Assembly: GCA_039819065.1 (NCBI GenBank)
Contig: JBCBSS010000023.1
Span: forward strand, 1 to 63,117
Direction of reading: 5' to 3'
Source of the DNA: JBCBSS01 sp039819065
Lineage (GTDB): Bacteria > Bacteroidota > Bacteroidia > Cytophagales > Cyclobacteriaceae
DNA: 63,117 nt
The notes beneath the pieces were generated by a model. The model saw only the letters and a program-made list of their open reading frames with translations. It was not told the origin of the DNA and did no database searches. A program made the translations under genes and the position numbers. This document shows, piece after piece, positions 17,212 to 25,839 of the stretch (position 1 is the first letter of the stretch; each line of letters starts with the position of its first letter).

Positions 17212-17653
17212 ACCATTCGATAATGGGATCCCCGACAATGTAGACCAGATTGGTGATGATGATAGACCAGAATACTGCACTGATAAACATATAAAGAAAT
17301 ACTTTTCTTCTCGGGCTGCCGAATGTAGTCAATACAATAGTACCACCAATAGGTGTGAGTAATAAAGGGGTCAAAGCCGCTACACCAGGGATGCCGTATT
17401 TTCTCCATATCACTACGAAACGGCGATTGCGTTTAGTGAATACTTTCCTCCTTCTGAACAGCCTTCTCAGCACCCTTCTTTTCAAAAATTCTCCAAAGAA
17501 AGTAAAAACGAAAACGCTACTCATCATACCCAGAACGGTGATGAGGATCGATGTGTATACGCTGTAGTCCGCCAGGTACCCAAATATTGGCCCAAATACG
17601 AACTTGAACATACTCAATAAGTATATGGTCAAGAATTTAAGAACTGCCTCCAT
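17201..17653 (-). CDS. Small polytopic membrane protein of unknown function
   Basis: A 150-residue protein with about four hydrophobic segments (roughly 7-27, 32-52, 86-110, 118-142) and a very basic cytoplasmic loop (FLKRRVLRRLFRRRKVFTKRNRR). The loop IPGVAALTPLLLTPIGGTI recalls small export or DedA-like proteins, but I cannot assign a family. It starts 3 bp after the Na/Ca exchanger stop and is the last gene of the upp-exchanger operon. Its stop overlaps the 3' end of sdaAA on the other strand. Confidence 0.65.
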   Translation of the reverse strand: MEAVLKFLTIYLLSMFKFVFGPIFGYLADYSVYTSILITVLGMMSSVFVFTFFGEFLKRRVLRRLFRRRKVFTKRNRRFVVIWRKYGIPGVAALTPLLLTPIGGTIVLTTFGSPRRKVFLYMFISAVFWSIIITNLVYIVGDPIIEWFNP

Positions 17654-17656
17654 CTA

Positions 17657-18622
17657 TCAGGTTACCACTGTATAGGTATAAACAAGATAGATCACCAGTA
17701 AGATTCCGCCAGATATCCTGGACATCTTTTTGCGGATGAGCATCATAGGTAGAATGGCGAGCGTTATCCACAACATGGATACCATATCATGGCTGATAAT
17801 TTCTTGGCTTACTTTTATTTCTTTTATGATACTGGTGATACCTAGAATAGAAAGGATATTAAATATGTTGGAGCCCATCAGGTTGCCAAGGGCCAAGTCA
17901 GATTCTTTCTTGATTGAAGCTACTATCGCTGTAACGAGTTCGGGTAAGCTTGTACCCAAAGCCAATACTGTTATGCCTATAATCCGCTCATCAACATCCA
18001 ATTCCAGCGCGAGGTTTTTCGCTCCTTCCACAAACCATTCAGAACCGAAATACAAGCCGGCACAACCTAAGACGATAAATAGGATATCTTTCCATACGTT
18101 TTTCGAAGGGCCATCCGGCATTTCCATATCCTCTTCCATGGCCTTCATAGCCTTGGTTTCCTTGCGTGATTTACGCACGATGAATATGGTGTAGATAGCA
18201 AGTATCATGATAAATACAATACCTACTCCTTTACTCACTAGCCCACCTTCAAAAACCAAACCTGGTCTCACAACCAAATAGAGTAGCAATGAGCTACCCA
18301 TGGTCATCGGCCAATCAATTTTGATACTGTCTCCTTGTACCTTGATTGGATTGATGAGTGCTGTTACCCCAAGTACCAGAGCGAGATTACAAATGTTGGA
18401 GCCTATTACATTACCCATCGTCAGATCTGGACTGCCAGCTAGCGCGGATTTAATACTGATCAGAAGTTCGGGTGCTGAGGTGCCAAAGGCAACGATGGTA
18501 AGACCGACCACCAGTGGCGAAATATGAAGCCTGAGTGCAATACTGGAAGCTCCCCTGACAAGGAGATCGCCCCCCAGTATGAGGATGAAAAGTCCAACTA
18601 TTAGTAATAAAACGTTATTCAC
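17657..18622 (-). CDS. Calcium/sodium antiporter (YrbG-type CaCA exchanger)
   Basis: A 321-residue inner-membrane exchanger of the CaCA superfamily. It has the two inverted alpha-repeats that form the cation site: VAFGTSAPELLISI plus GNVIGSNICN in the first half, and LALGTSLPELVTAI plus GNLMGSNIFN in the second. About ten membrane helices with an acidic cytoplasmic loop (MEEDMEMPDG) between halves. Expected activity is Na+/Ca2+ exchange. It is co-transcribed with upp (14-bp gap) and the small membrane protein downstream. Confidence 0.92.
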   Translation of the reverse strand: MNNVLLLIVGLFILILGGDLLVRGASSIALRLHISPLVVGLTIVAFGTSAPELLISIKSALAGSPDLTMGNVIGSNICNLALVLGVTALINPIKVQGDSIKIDWPMTMGSSLLLYLVVRPGLVFEGGLVSKGVGIVFIMILAIYTIFIVRKSRKETKAMKAMEEDMEMPDGPSKNVWKDILFIVLGCAGLYFGSEWFVEGAKNLALELDVDERIIGITVLALGTSLPELVTAIVASIKKESDLALGNLMGSNIFNILSILGITSIIKEIKVSQEIISHDMVSMLWITLAILPMMLIRKKMSRISGGILLVIYLVYTYTVVT

Positions 18623-18636
18623 TCAGCCTTTTGAAT

Positions 18637-19281
18637 TTATATTTTAGATCCATAACTCAAATCGCCGGCGTCACCTAAACCTGGGACAATATATGCTTTA
18701 TCATTCAAACTTTCGTCTAAAGCACCGGTCCATACGGAGTATTTTAAATCTAAATTTTCTGAAATATAGTTAATTCCCTCAGGGGCGGCAATAACAGAAG
18801 CCAAATGCAAGTGAGCCGGATCTCCGTTTTCCCTAAGCCTATTGATCGTTTTTACCAAAGACTTCCCTGTTGCTATCATGGGATCAATTAATATTACCTC
18901 TTTGTCTGTCAAATCATTTGCAGCTAAATAACCCAAGTATACATCAATCCCTTCACCCGCTTCCTCAATCCGATATGCAGCCGCAAAACCTGCATCTGCT
19001 CCATCAAAGAAATCGAGGAAGCCATCAAAGAATGGGATAGCTGCTCTCAATATCGGTATTAATACCGGCTGATGCTCCAGCAAAACCGTATTAGCTTTGC
19101 CCAAAGGTGTTTCAACCGATACTGGTACATATCTCATGGACTTAGATATCTCATAAGCCAAGAGTTGTCCGATGCGATATAAGTTCTTTCGAAAGCGCAT
19201 CCGGTCTTTTTGCCGCTCCACATCCCTCAATTCGGCGATGAAATGGTTGGCAATTGAATCACCGTTGTTTAGTACAAACAT
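18637..19281 (-). CDS. upp: Uracil phosphoribosyltransferase
   Basis: A 214-residue salvage enzyme that joins uracil to PRPP to form UMP. The PRPP-binding loop is VILIDPMIATGKS, and the C-terminal uracil-binding segment IVPGLGDAGDLSYG is intact. I start at the ATG at 19281 (MFVLNNGDSIANHF); the longer open frame to 19359 adds residues unlike the family. It heads a three-gene minus-strand operon. The leader is 377 bp and shared with the divergent peptidase gene. Confidence 0.92.
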   Translation of the reverse strand: MFVLNNGDSIANHFIAELRDVERQKDRMRFRKNLYRIGQLLAYEISKSMRYVPVSVETPLGKANTVLLEHQPVLIPILRAAIPFFDGFLDFFDGADAGFAAAYRIEEAGEGIDVYLGYLAANDLTDKEVILIDPMIATGKSLVKTINRLRENGDPAHLHLASVIAAPEGINYISENLDLKYSVWTGALDESLNDKAYIVPGLGDAGDLSYGSKI

Positions 19282-19658
19282 GTAGCAAATAGTATAATAT
19301 TTCCCGCCTAACTTACAGTTTTCGTTAAATGATGCGCCTCCCTCGATGAAAGCTACCAATCGAGCTTATAAGCCGTTTTATACTTGATAATAGATTCAGC
19401 AATGATTTTGAGGCCCTTTTTTTGGCCGCCTCGTATGTTTTGAAAAACAGCAAATACATTACGCTTTATAATCAAAACATACATGTTATATGTGGTATAA
19501 AGCCGTCAAAGTAACCTTACGGCACAGTATATTTTTAATGATCCCAAATATCCATTCAGGGAAAATAAAGTAAAAAACCCTAATATATTTAACTTGCCCA
19601 TTTAAATATCAATATTTCATTCAAAATCTATCTGGATAGTTTTATTTCGGTTCATTAC
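19282..19658. other. 377-bp divergent intergenic region with an 11-bp inverted repeat
   Basis: No gene is seen. GTATGTTTTGA (19433-19443) and TCAAAACATAC (19472-19482) are exact reverse complements 28 bp apart, in the middle of the region between divergent upp and the peptidase gene. A partial GAGGCC/GGCC..CCTC hairpin precedes it. I find no promoter that fits well, though TAGTTTTA near 19636 is close to a -7 box. Confidence 0.4.
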
Positions 19659-20570
19659 ATGGAGCTACTCAAAACACTTTGTGAAATACATGCTACTTCT
19701 GGAAATGAAATCAGAATGAAGCAGTTCATTCTGGAATACGTTGAAAAAAACAAACATCAGTGGGACACCACTCCGGAAGTCATTGAGGGAGAGGCACTTC
19801 AGGATTGCCTGATTCTGAAATTTGGCACTCCTCGCACGGCTATTTTCGCCCATATGGATACCATAGGTTTCACAGTACGATATGAAAATCAACTGATCCC
19901 TATCGGAGGTCCGGAAGTTCAAAATGGGTACCAATTGGTTGGCGAAGATGGCTATGGCCAAATAGATGCTGAGCTTTTGGTGAGTGAAGAGGGCAACCTT
20001 ACCTACAAGTTTGGGAGAGTAATCGAACGAGGCACCGATCTGGCATTCAAATGTGATTTCAGGGAAACTGACGATTACATACAGTCTTGTTATATGGACA
20101 ATCGCTTGGGCGTCTATAATGCCCTCATGCAAGCAAAAACACTCAAAGATGGTCTTCTGGTCTTTAGCTGCTGGGAAGAACACGGTGGTGGCTCGGTGCC
20201 TTATTTGGCAAAGTACATTTATGAAAACTACAACGTTCGTCAAGGGCTTATCTCGGACGTTACTTGGGTAACCGATGGTGTCTATCACGATGGCGGGGTG
20301 GTCATATCATTAAGGGATCGTAACATCCCTCGACGCCAATTCATCGACCGTATTATCACCATTGCTAATGAAAATGGAGCCAATTATCAGCTAGAAGTAG
20401 AAAGTAATGGTTCCAGTGATGGACGTGAATTGCAACAATCGCCTTATCCTTTTGACTGGTGTTTTATAGGTCCCCCAGAAGACAACGTCCACTCACCCGA
20501 TGAGATAGTTTACAAGTCCGATATACAGTCAACTATTGATCTCTATGAAATTTTAATGAAACAGCTTTAA
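19659..20570 (+). CDS. M42-type (M20/M28 clan) metallo-aminopeptidase
   Basis: A 303-residue zinc-dependent peptidase. It retains the metal and catalytic residues in order: AHMDTIGF (His, Asp), MDNRLGV (bridging Asp), WEEHGG (catalytic and metal Glu), ISDVTWVTDG (Asp) and a late VHSPDEI (His). This arrangement is that of the M42 glutamyl/aminopeptidase family, though the chain is shorter than the ~340-360 usual and the HGGG is atypical. It is cytosolic (no signal) and likely trims peptides. Transcribed alone or with hpt, 76 bp on. Confidence 0.8.
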   Translation: MELLKTLCEIHATSGNEIRMKQFILEYVEKNKHQWDTTPEVIEGEALQDCLILKFGTPRTAIFAHMDTIGFTVRYENQLIPIGGPEVQNGYQLVGEDGYGQIDAELLVSEEGNLTYKFGRVIERGTDLAFKCDFRETDDYIQSCYMDNRLGVYNALMQAKTLKDGLLVFSCWEEHGGGSVPYLAKYIYENYNVRQGLISDVTWVTDGVYHDGGVVISLRDRNIPRRQFIDRIITIANENGANYQLEVESNGSSDGRELQQSPYPFDWCFIGPPEDNVHSPDEIVYKSDIQSTIDLYEILMKQL

Positions 20571-20599
20571 CATTGGACAGGTCGGAGACAATTAATTCC

Positions 20600-20607
20600 T
20601 ATATTTG
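20600..20607 (+). promoter_or_regulatory. Possible -7 box upstream of hpt
   Basis: TATATTTG matches TAnnTTTG, 40 bp before the hpt ATG at 20647. No TTG occurs at 19-21 bp upstream (the nearest is 24 bp away), so confidence is low. Confidence 0.3.
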
Positions 20608-20646
20608 CGAACTTTTCCTGAACAAGGTAAAGAGACAATATCATCA

Positions 20647-21180
20647 ATGAAAGTTAAAGACAAGGATTTCCAACTTTTTATAGATCACCAGCACATAGCT
20701 GGAAGGATCAATGAGTTGGCCGCTGCCATCAATAAAGATTATGAGGGCAAGACACCTTTGTTTATAGCCATTCTGAATGGTTCATTCATCTTTGCCGCTG
20801 ACTTGATCAGGGCCATCAGTGTACCCTCTCAGATTTCATTCGTAAAAGTGACTTCTTACGATGAAATGGAGAGTACTGGTAATGTCAAATCATTGATAGG
20901 TCTGAATGAGAATATATTCAATCGCGATGTGATCATTATTGAAGACATTATCGATACCGGACGTACCATTTCAAAGATGGTAGAGGAATTCAATTCCCTT
21001 GGTACCAAATCCTTAGAGATTGTCTCACTCTTGGTCAAAAACAAGGAACGCAGCCAGAACACAGCAATAAAGTATACTGGTTTCGAAATTCCAGAAGAAT
21101 TCGTAGTGGGGTATGGCCTTGACTATGATGGTTACGGTAGAAACCTTAAAGACATTTATCAATATAAACCACATTCTTAA
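20647..21180 (+). CDS. hpt: Hypoxanthine phosphoribosyltransferase
   Basis: A 177-residue purine-salvage enzyme forming IMP (and usually GMP) from hypoxanthine or guanine and PRPP. The PRPP loop is VIIIEDIIDTGRT and the pyrophosphate loop PLFIAILNGSFIF. The late VVGYGLDYDGYGRNL segment binds the purine. I start at the ATG at 20647 (MKVKDKDF); the longer frame from a TTG at 20605 is unlike the family. It is followed 43 bp later by adk on the same strand, giving a short nucleotide-metabolism run. Confidence 0.94.
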   Translation: MKVKDKDFQLFIDHQHIAGRINELAAAINKDYEGKTPLFIAILNGSFIFAADLIRAISVPSQISFVKVTSYDEMESTGNVKSLIGLNENIFNRDVIIIEDIIDTGRTISKMVEEFNSLGTKSLEIVSLLVKNKERSQNTAIKYTGFEIPEEFVVGYGLDYDGYGRNLKDIYQYKPHS

Positions 21181-21223
21181 TCTAAGCGGTAGCTTGCCGC
21201 ACGATAATTAAACGTGATTAATC

Positions 21224-21796
21224 ATGCTAAATTTAATACTATTTGGCCCTCCGGGCGCCGGTAAAGGTACTCAAAGCGAAAAAATCATAGATCATTATAA
21301 TCTAACACACATTTCTACCGGTGATCTTTTTAGAAAGCATCTGGGCGAAGGGACTGAACTAGGCCAAATGGCTAAGAAATATATGGACGTAGGTAATCTG
21401 GTTCCTGATGAAGTGGTGATCAAAATGGTCGAGGAGAAAATCAAGGAAACAGAAGACACAAACGGGTTCATTTTTGACGGTTATCCTAGAACGGTCGCTC
21501 AGGCCGAGGCAATAGACAAGTTTCTAAAAGACAGAGGTACACCTGTTTCTGGCATGATCTGTCTGGAAGTAGATGAGGAAGAACTTTGGAAAAGAATTCA
21601 AGGCCGGGCAAAAGTATCCGGTAGAGCTGATGATCAAGATAAAGATAAATTCGACAACAGAATAAAGGTATATCAAGGTGAAACACTACCTGTAGCCGAG
21701 TATTTCCAATCCCACGGAAAATGTTCGTCTGTCGAAGGCACGGGTACTATCGAAGAAATATTCAGCAGGATCTCTTCTATTATAGATAGCTACTAA
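21224..21796 (+). CDS. adk: Adenylate kinase
   Basis: A 190-residue kinase catalysing ATP + AMP to 2 ADP. The P-loop GPPGAGKGTQ is at residues 8-17, the AMP-site FDGYPRT is near 84-90, and GRADD marks the LID. The LID is short and lacks the Cys4 zinc site, i.e. the short-type enzyme usual in Bacteroidetes. It is followed 22 bp later by obgE, a typical Bacteroidetes adk-obg pair. Confidence 0.96.
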   Translation: MLNLILFGPPGAGKGTQSEKIIDHYNLTHISTGDLFRKHLGEGTELGQMAKKYMDVGNLVPDEVVIKMVEEKIKETEDTNGFIFDGYPRTVAQAEAIDKFLKDRGTPVSGMICLEVDEEELWKRIQGRAKVSGRADDQDKDKFDNRIKVYQGETLPVAEYFQSHGKCSSVEGTGTIEEIFSRISSIIDSY

Positions 21797-21818
21797 TCTG
21801 TCAGCTTAAGAATGCCCA

Positions 21819-22808
21819 ATGTCCAGCTCCAACTTTATAGATTATATCAAGTTTTGCTCCCGATCCGGTTCGGGGGGAGCTGGTTCGGTACATTTTAGGC
21901 GAGAAAAGTTTGTCCCTAAAGGTGGACCCGATGGTGGTAATGGTGGACGTGGTGGGCATATCATTCTAAAGGGCAACGCCCAACTTTGGACGCTACTACA
22001 CCTTAAATACAAGAAACATGTCATTGCAGAAAATGGCAAGCCAGGAGAAGGGGCTAATAGAACCGGTGCTGATGGCAAGGATCAAATATTGGAAGTACCA
22101 CTGGGCACCATCGCCAAAAACGCAGAAACAGGTGACAAGCTAGTAGAAATCACCGAAGATGGTCAAGAAATCATCTTAACCTCCGGAGGTAGAGGTGGAC
22201 TTGGTAATTCTCAATTTAAAACTGCTACTAATCAAGCGCCAAGGCATGCTCAGCCAGGAGAGGATGGACTTGAAGAGTGGGTAATATTAGAGCTAAAACT
22301 ACTGGCAGATGTCGGGCTGGTCGGTTTTCCTAATGCTGGTAAATCCACACTTCTTTCTACCGTATCTGCAGCTCGGCCGGAAATCGCCAATTACCCTTTT
22401 ACTACACTGGTTCCCAACTTGGGGGTTGTCTCTTACAGAGATTACAAGTCATTCGTAATGGCCGACATCCCGGGTATAATTGAAGGGGCCTCGGAAGGCA
22501 AAGGTTTGGGTTTGAGGTTTCTTAGGCACATCGAACGCAATTCTATTCTACTATTCCTGATACCGGTGGATGCAGATGACATTACCGACGAATACAATAT
22601 ACTCCTCACAGAACTTAAGAAGTATAATCCAGAGCTATTAGATAAAAAGAGGTTACTGGCCTTATCCAAATCTGACTTGCTGGATGAAGAACTCATGGAT
22701 GAGATGAAAAAAGAACTTCCTGATGATATCCCCCACGTTTTCATCTCATCAATTACAGGCTTTAATGTAGATCAACTTAAGGATGCTATTTGGCAAGCCC
22801 TCAATTGA
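21819..22808 (+). CDS. obgE: Obg family GTPase
   Basis: A 329-residue GTPase that associates with the ribosome and acts in large-subunit assembly and stress control. The N-terminal glycine-rich Obg fold (FRREKFVPKGGPDGGNGG, about 27-44) is followed by a G domain with GFPNAGKS (G1), DIPGI (G3) and SKSDLL (G4, SKSD). The C-terminal OCT domain found in some Obgs is absent, as is common in this phylum. Co-directional with adk; a promoter-like element for grpE begins only 4 bp after its stop. Confidence 0.95.
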   Translation: MSSSNFIDYIKFCSRSGSGGAGSVHFRREKFVPKGGPDGGNGGRGGHIILKGNAQLWTLLHLKYKKHVIAENGKPGEGANRTGADGKDQILEVPLGTIAKNAETGDKLVEITEDGQEIILTSGGRGGLGNSQFKTATNQAPRHAQPGEDGLEEWVILELKLLADVGLVGFPNAGKSTLLSTVSAARPEIANYPFTTLVPNLGVVSYRDYKSFVMADIPGIIEGASEGKGLGLRFLRHIERNSILLFLIPVDADDITDEYNILLTELKKYNPELLDKKRLLALSKSDLLDEELMDEMKKELPDDIPHVFISSITGFNVDQLKDAIWQALN

Positions 22809-22811
22809 GGG

Positions 22812-22852
22812 TGTCATTTTGACATACCTAAGGGTTTGGCAGCATAATTGAC
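22812..22852 (+). promoter_or_regulatory. Composite promoter element of grpE-dnaJ, shared with dnaK
   Basis: The palindrome TGTCATTTTGACA (22812-22824) is followed after 11 bp by TTGGCAG (22836-22842), 5 bp and TTGA (22848-22851). The same composite occurs before dnaK at 35339-35378 with the same 11-bp and 5-bp spacings. The TTGGCA-N5-TTG part resembles a sigma-54 -24/-12 promoter but lacks the conserved C of the -12 GC. Confidence 0.55.
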
Positions 22853-22889
22853 AATTGTGGGAGGATGGATTCGAAACATTCTGATCAAG

Positions 22890-23483
22890 ATGAAAAAGAA
22901 AAAAACTGAAGAAGAAATAGAGCAAAAAACTGAAGAAATAGCGAATGAAGAGGTTGGCTCTGAAAATGGACAGGCTAAATCTGAAGAGGCGGAAGAAGGG
23001 GCGAATAAAGAAGTGACAGAAGAAAAGTCTGAATTAGAGCGAATCAAAGACGAATTGGCAGAAACAAAGGACAAGTATTTACGCCTTTATTCTGAGTTCG
23101 AAAACTTTAGAAGAAGAACTGCTAAGGAAAGGTTAGAGCTTACCCAAACAGCCAATGAAAATCTCATGGTTGATTTATTACCCGTGTTGGATGACATGGC
23201 CAGAGCAGAGAAATCGTTTGAGCAGGAGGATGCCAAGGTTAAGGATGTAGAAGAAGGTTTCAAGCTCATATCCAATAAATTGAAAAAAGCGCTTGAGCAA
23301 AAAGGCCTCAAGCAAATGGAGAATAAGCAAGGCATGGATTTCAATCCTGACCTGCACGAAGCGATCACTAAAATACCGGCACCAAGCGAAGACTTGAAGG
23401 GTAAGGTTGTTGATGTGATTGAGGTTGGTTATTACCTCAAAGAAAAAGTGATCAGATTTGCCAAAGTAGTAATTGGCAACTAA
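22890..23483 (+). CDS. grpE: GrpE nucleotide exchange factor
   Basis: A 197-residue co-chaperone that releases ADP from DnaK. A long acidic N-terminus of Lys/Glu repeats leads into the paired coiled coil (ELERIKDELAETKDKYLRLYSEFENFRRRTAKE). A beta domain ends with the signature DVIEVGYYLKEKVIRFAKVVI. I start at the ATG at 22890 (MKKKKTEEE); an in-frame TTG at 22848 overlaps the proposed promoter. dnaJ follows 54 bp later on the same strand, giving a grpE-dnaJ operon, with dnaK about 12 kb away rather than adjacent. Confidence 0.94.
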   Translation: MKKKKTEEEIEQKTEEIANEEVGSENGQAKSEEAEEGANKEVTEEKSELERIKDELAETKDKYLRLYSEFENFRRRTAKERLELTQTANENLMVDLLPVLDDMARAEKSFEQEDAKVKDVEEGFKLISNKLKKALEQKGLKQMENKQGMDFNPDLHEAITKIPAPSEDLKGKVVDVIEVGYYLKEKVIRFAKVVIGN

Positions 23484-23537
23484 GGCTGATGAAGCTCTAA
23501 TTATAGGGAGCGTTTCAATTTTGATAAAGGAAAGATA

Positions 23538-24650
23538 ATGTCCAAAAGAGATTATTACGAAATATTAGGAGTTGATAAATCTGCGAGCCCGGAGGAGATC
23601 AAAAAGGCTTACAGGAAAACTGCTATCAAATTCCACCCTGACAAGAACCAAGGAGATCCGGAAGCAGAGGATAAGTTTAAGGAGGCTGCTGAAGCCTACG
23701 AGGTACTTGGGAATGCGGAAAAGCGCCAGCAATACGATCGCTTCGGCCATGCGGGCATGAACGGCGGTGGCTTCGGTGGCGGCGGAGGTATGAACATGGA
23801 GGATATTTTCTCCCAGTTCGGAGATATCTTCGGTGGTGGAAGTCCTTTCGAAAGCTTCTTCGGTGGCGGCGGGCGATCAAGACGCAGAAAAGGGTCTAAT
23901 CTTCGTATCAAATTGAAATTGACCCTTGAAGAGGTTGCCAATGGTGTAGAGAAGAAAATCAAGGTTAACCGATTGGTCAGTGCTGACGGGGTAACCTTTA
24001 AGACTTGTCCTACTTGCCAAGGCTCCGGCCAGGTTAGGAAAGTGGTAAATACTATGCTGGGGCAGATGGTGTCTTCTTCTACTTGCCCCACTTGTCAGGG
24101 TTCTGGGCAGGTAATAGATAAACGACCTCCAGGTGTTGACGGTAGCGGCCTTACTTCGAAAGAGGAAATCATTCCGATCAAAATCCCTGCTGGTGTATCA
24201 GAAGGCATGCAGTTGTCTATGTCAGGCAAGGGTAACGAAGCGCCAGGTGGAGGAATTGCGGGAGACCTACTCATTCTAATAGAGGAAAAAGAGCATGAAT
24301 TGCTTAAAAGGGATGGCAACAATGTGATGTACGACTTATACATCAACTTTGCTGATGCCGCTCTAGGTACCAGCGTAGAAGTACCTACCATTGATGGCAA
24401 AGTAAAAATCAAAATTGACTCCGGTACACAAAGCGGTAAGATCCTAAGACTTCGTGGCAAAGGGATCAATGATATTAATGGGTATGGAAAAGGCGATCAA
24501 TTGATCCATGTGAACATTTGGACTCCCCAACACCTTTCATCAGAGGAAAAAGGTATGCTTGAAAAATTCCGCAGTTCTTCCAACTTTACACCAAAGCCGA
24601 GTAAGAACGAGAAAGGATTTTTCGATAGAATGAAAGAATTTTTCCAGTAA
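23538..24650 (+). CDS. dnaJ: Chaperone DnaJ (type I, with one CxxCxGxG pair)
   Basis: A 370-residue Hsp40. The J domain has HPD at residues 33-35, which stimulates DnaK ATPase. A Gly/Phe region (about 71-112) follows. The zinc region has only two CxxCxGxG motifs (Cys157/160 and Cys183/186) where E. coli DnaJ has four, so only one zinc centre can form. The two substrate-binding beta domains follow, with the IKIPAGVSEGMQL segment. Transcribed with grpE; a strong terminator follows. Confidence 0.95.
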   Translation: MSKRDYYEILGVDKSASPEEIKKAYRKTAIKFHPDKNQGDPEAEDKFKEAAEAYEVLGNAEKRQQYDRFGHAGMNGGGFGGGGGMNMEDIFSQFGDIFGGGSPFESFFGGGGRSRRRKGSNLRIKLKLTLEEVANGVEKKIKVNRLVSADGVTFKTCPTCQGSGQVRKVVNTMLGQMVSSSTCPTCQGSGQVIDKRPPGVDGSGLTSKEEIIPIKIPAGVSEGMQLSMSGKGNEAPGGGIAGDLLILIEEKEHELLKRDGNNVMYDLYINFADAALGTSVEVPTIDGKVKIKIDSGTQSGKILRLRGKGINDINGYGKGDQLIHVNIWTPQHLSSEEKGMLEKFRSSSNFTPKPSKNEKGFFDRMKEFFQ

Positions 24651-24671
24651 TTTTTCGATAAAAAATACTTG

Positions 24672-24707
24672 AAGCCCGTATATAATAGTATATGCGGGCT
24701 TTTTTTA
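24672..24707 (+). terminator. Intrinsic terminator of grpE-dnaJ
   Basis: AGCCCGTATA and TATGCGGGCT form a G/C-based stem (24673-24682 with 24691-24700) followed by a run of seven T. It begins about 22 bp after the dnaJ stop. Confidence 0.85.
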
Positions 24708-24753
24708 TAAAAAGTCTGCTGGTCGCAACTTTTGGGTTTTGAATTCGTAAGTA

Positions 24754-25659
24754 ATGGGCATGCGCAGATATTTTATTCTACTGGTTGCTGGAGTATTAAG
24801 TACTTCATATACTTCTGGTCAGATCAAGAAACACTTCTCGGTGGATAATAGTGAAGATTTCGAGGAGGTAAATTTATCGTTCAAAGTAAAAGCTGGCACT
24901 TGCTACATCAAGCCTAATCACCACACCAATAAAGCTCTTGATGTCTATGGCAATCAAGATGTAAACGCCTATTCTCATTCTTTCAATAAAAACATTGCTG
25001 ATCGTGCATGTGAGTTGATGCTACACCTGGATGGCGGTAGCGGCGGCGGACTAAGCAGTTCTATTTCTCATCATATGTTTGGTAACAAGCGCGACGAAAG
25101 TGATGAGCTGTGGAAAGTGTATTTGGCAGAAAACAAACCTTATAATCTCAACTTGAATTACGGGACTGGAAGTGCGCATATAGATCTATCAGGTCTATCA
25201 GTTTCTAATTTAAAAGTTCATACAGGCAGCGCTGATGTGAAGATTGGTTATTTCTCAGGTTTTGAGAATCAAATCAGCATGGATACATTCTATGTGAAAG
25301 TTGATCTCGGTTCTGTCAAGGTAGTCAACTTAAGTCAGTCCAACTCTAAGCATGTAGTGGCTGATGTCGGATTTGGCAACCTTGTTCTTGATTTCCAAGA
25401 TGAATTAACAAGTGACAGTGATGTAAAGGCCAGTGTAGGTGCAGGTAATCTCTATGTAGTCTTACCGGATGAAGATATTCCTGTTAAAGTGCGTATAAAC
25501 AATTCTTTTCTATGTGGCATGACACTTTCCAAGTCTTTCAGAAAGATAGACGACCATACCTATGTCAATAGCACCTATTCTGAAGACGCTGACAACAAAT
25601 TGTTTTTCGATTTGGACGTGTCTGTAGGTAACATCATCTTCAAAGAAAAGAAGCGGTAG
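24754..25659 (+). CDS. Exported DUF4097/toastrack-like beta-helix protein
   Basis: A 301-residue exported protein (signal peptide, cleavage near TSGQ, residue ~24). The mature part is almost all beta strands with recurrent short motifs: YGTGSAHIDLSGLSVSNLKVHTGSADVKIGYF, DLGSVKVVNL, VGFGNLVLDF and VGAGNLYVVLP. This ladder of G-S/G-N turns is typical of the DUF4097/DUF2154 (LiaF-like) single-stranded beta-helix. The function of such proteins is unclear, probably envelope stress or surface. An ATG at 24760 would drop two residues. It lies alone after the dnaJ terminator. Confidence 0.65.
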   Translation: MGMRRYFILLVAGVLSTSYTSGQIKKHFSVDNSEDFEEVNLSFKVKAGTCYIKPNHHTNKALDVYGNQDVNAYSHSFNKNIADRACELMLHLDGGSGGGLSSSISHHMFGNKRDESDELWKVYLAENKPYNLNLNYGTGSAHIDLSGLSVSNLKVHTGSADVKIGYFSGFENQISMDTFYVKVDLGSVKVVNLSQSNSKHVVADVGFGNLVLDFQDELTSDSDVKASVGAGNLYVVLPDEDIPVKVRINNSFLCGMTLSKSFRKIDDHTYVNSTYSEDADNKLFFDLDVSVGNIIFKEKKR

Positions 25660-25839
25660 CTCAATAATTCCAGCTCCCGCTCCTCTTATCAATTTACCAT
25701 TCCCCCAAATTTCGTTAAGGTAACGACGGTCAGGTACTTACTTTATGTTTAAGTAAGTTCTTTTTTCAACCTTGTGTAATTATTTGAACCTCAGATGATA
25801 CTAATGGGTTGATTAGAAAATCTAAACCAGAAAACGAAA

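Noticed and set aside
19665..20288. 207-residue minus-strand frame opposite the M42-type peptidase.
   Set aside because: Shadow frame; the peptidase carries all its motifs in the other strand.
22836..22852. Calling the grpE and dnaK boxes certain sigma-54 promoters.
   Set aside because: Both lack the conserved C of the -12 GC, and I cannot see an enhancer-binding protein or rpoN in this window.
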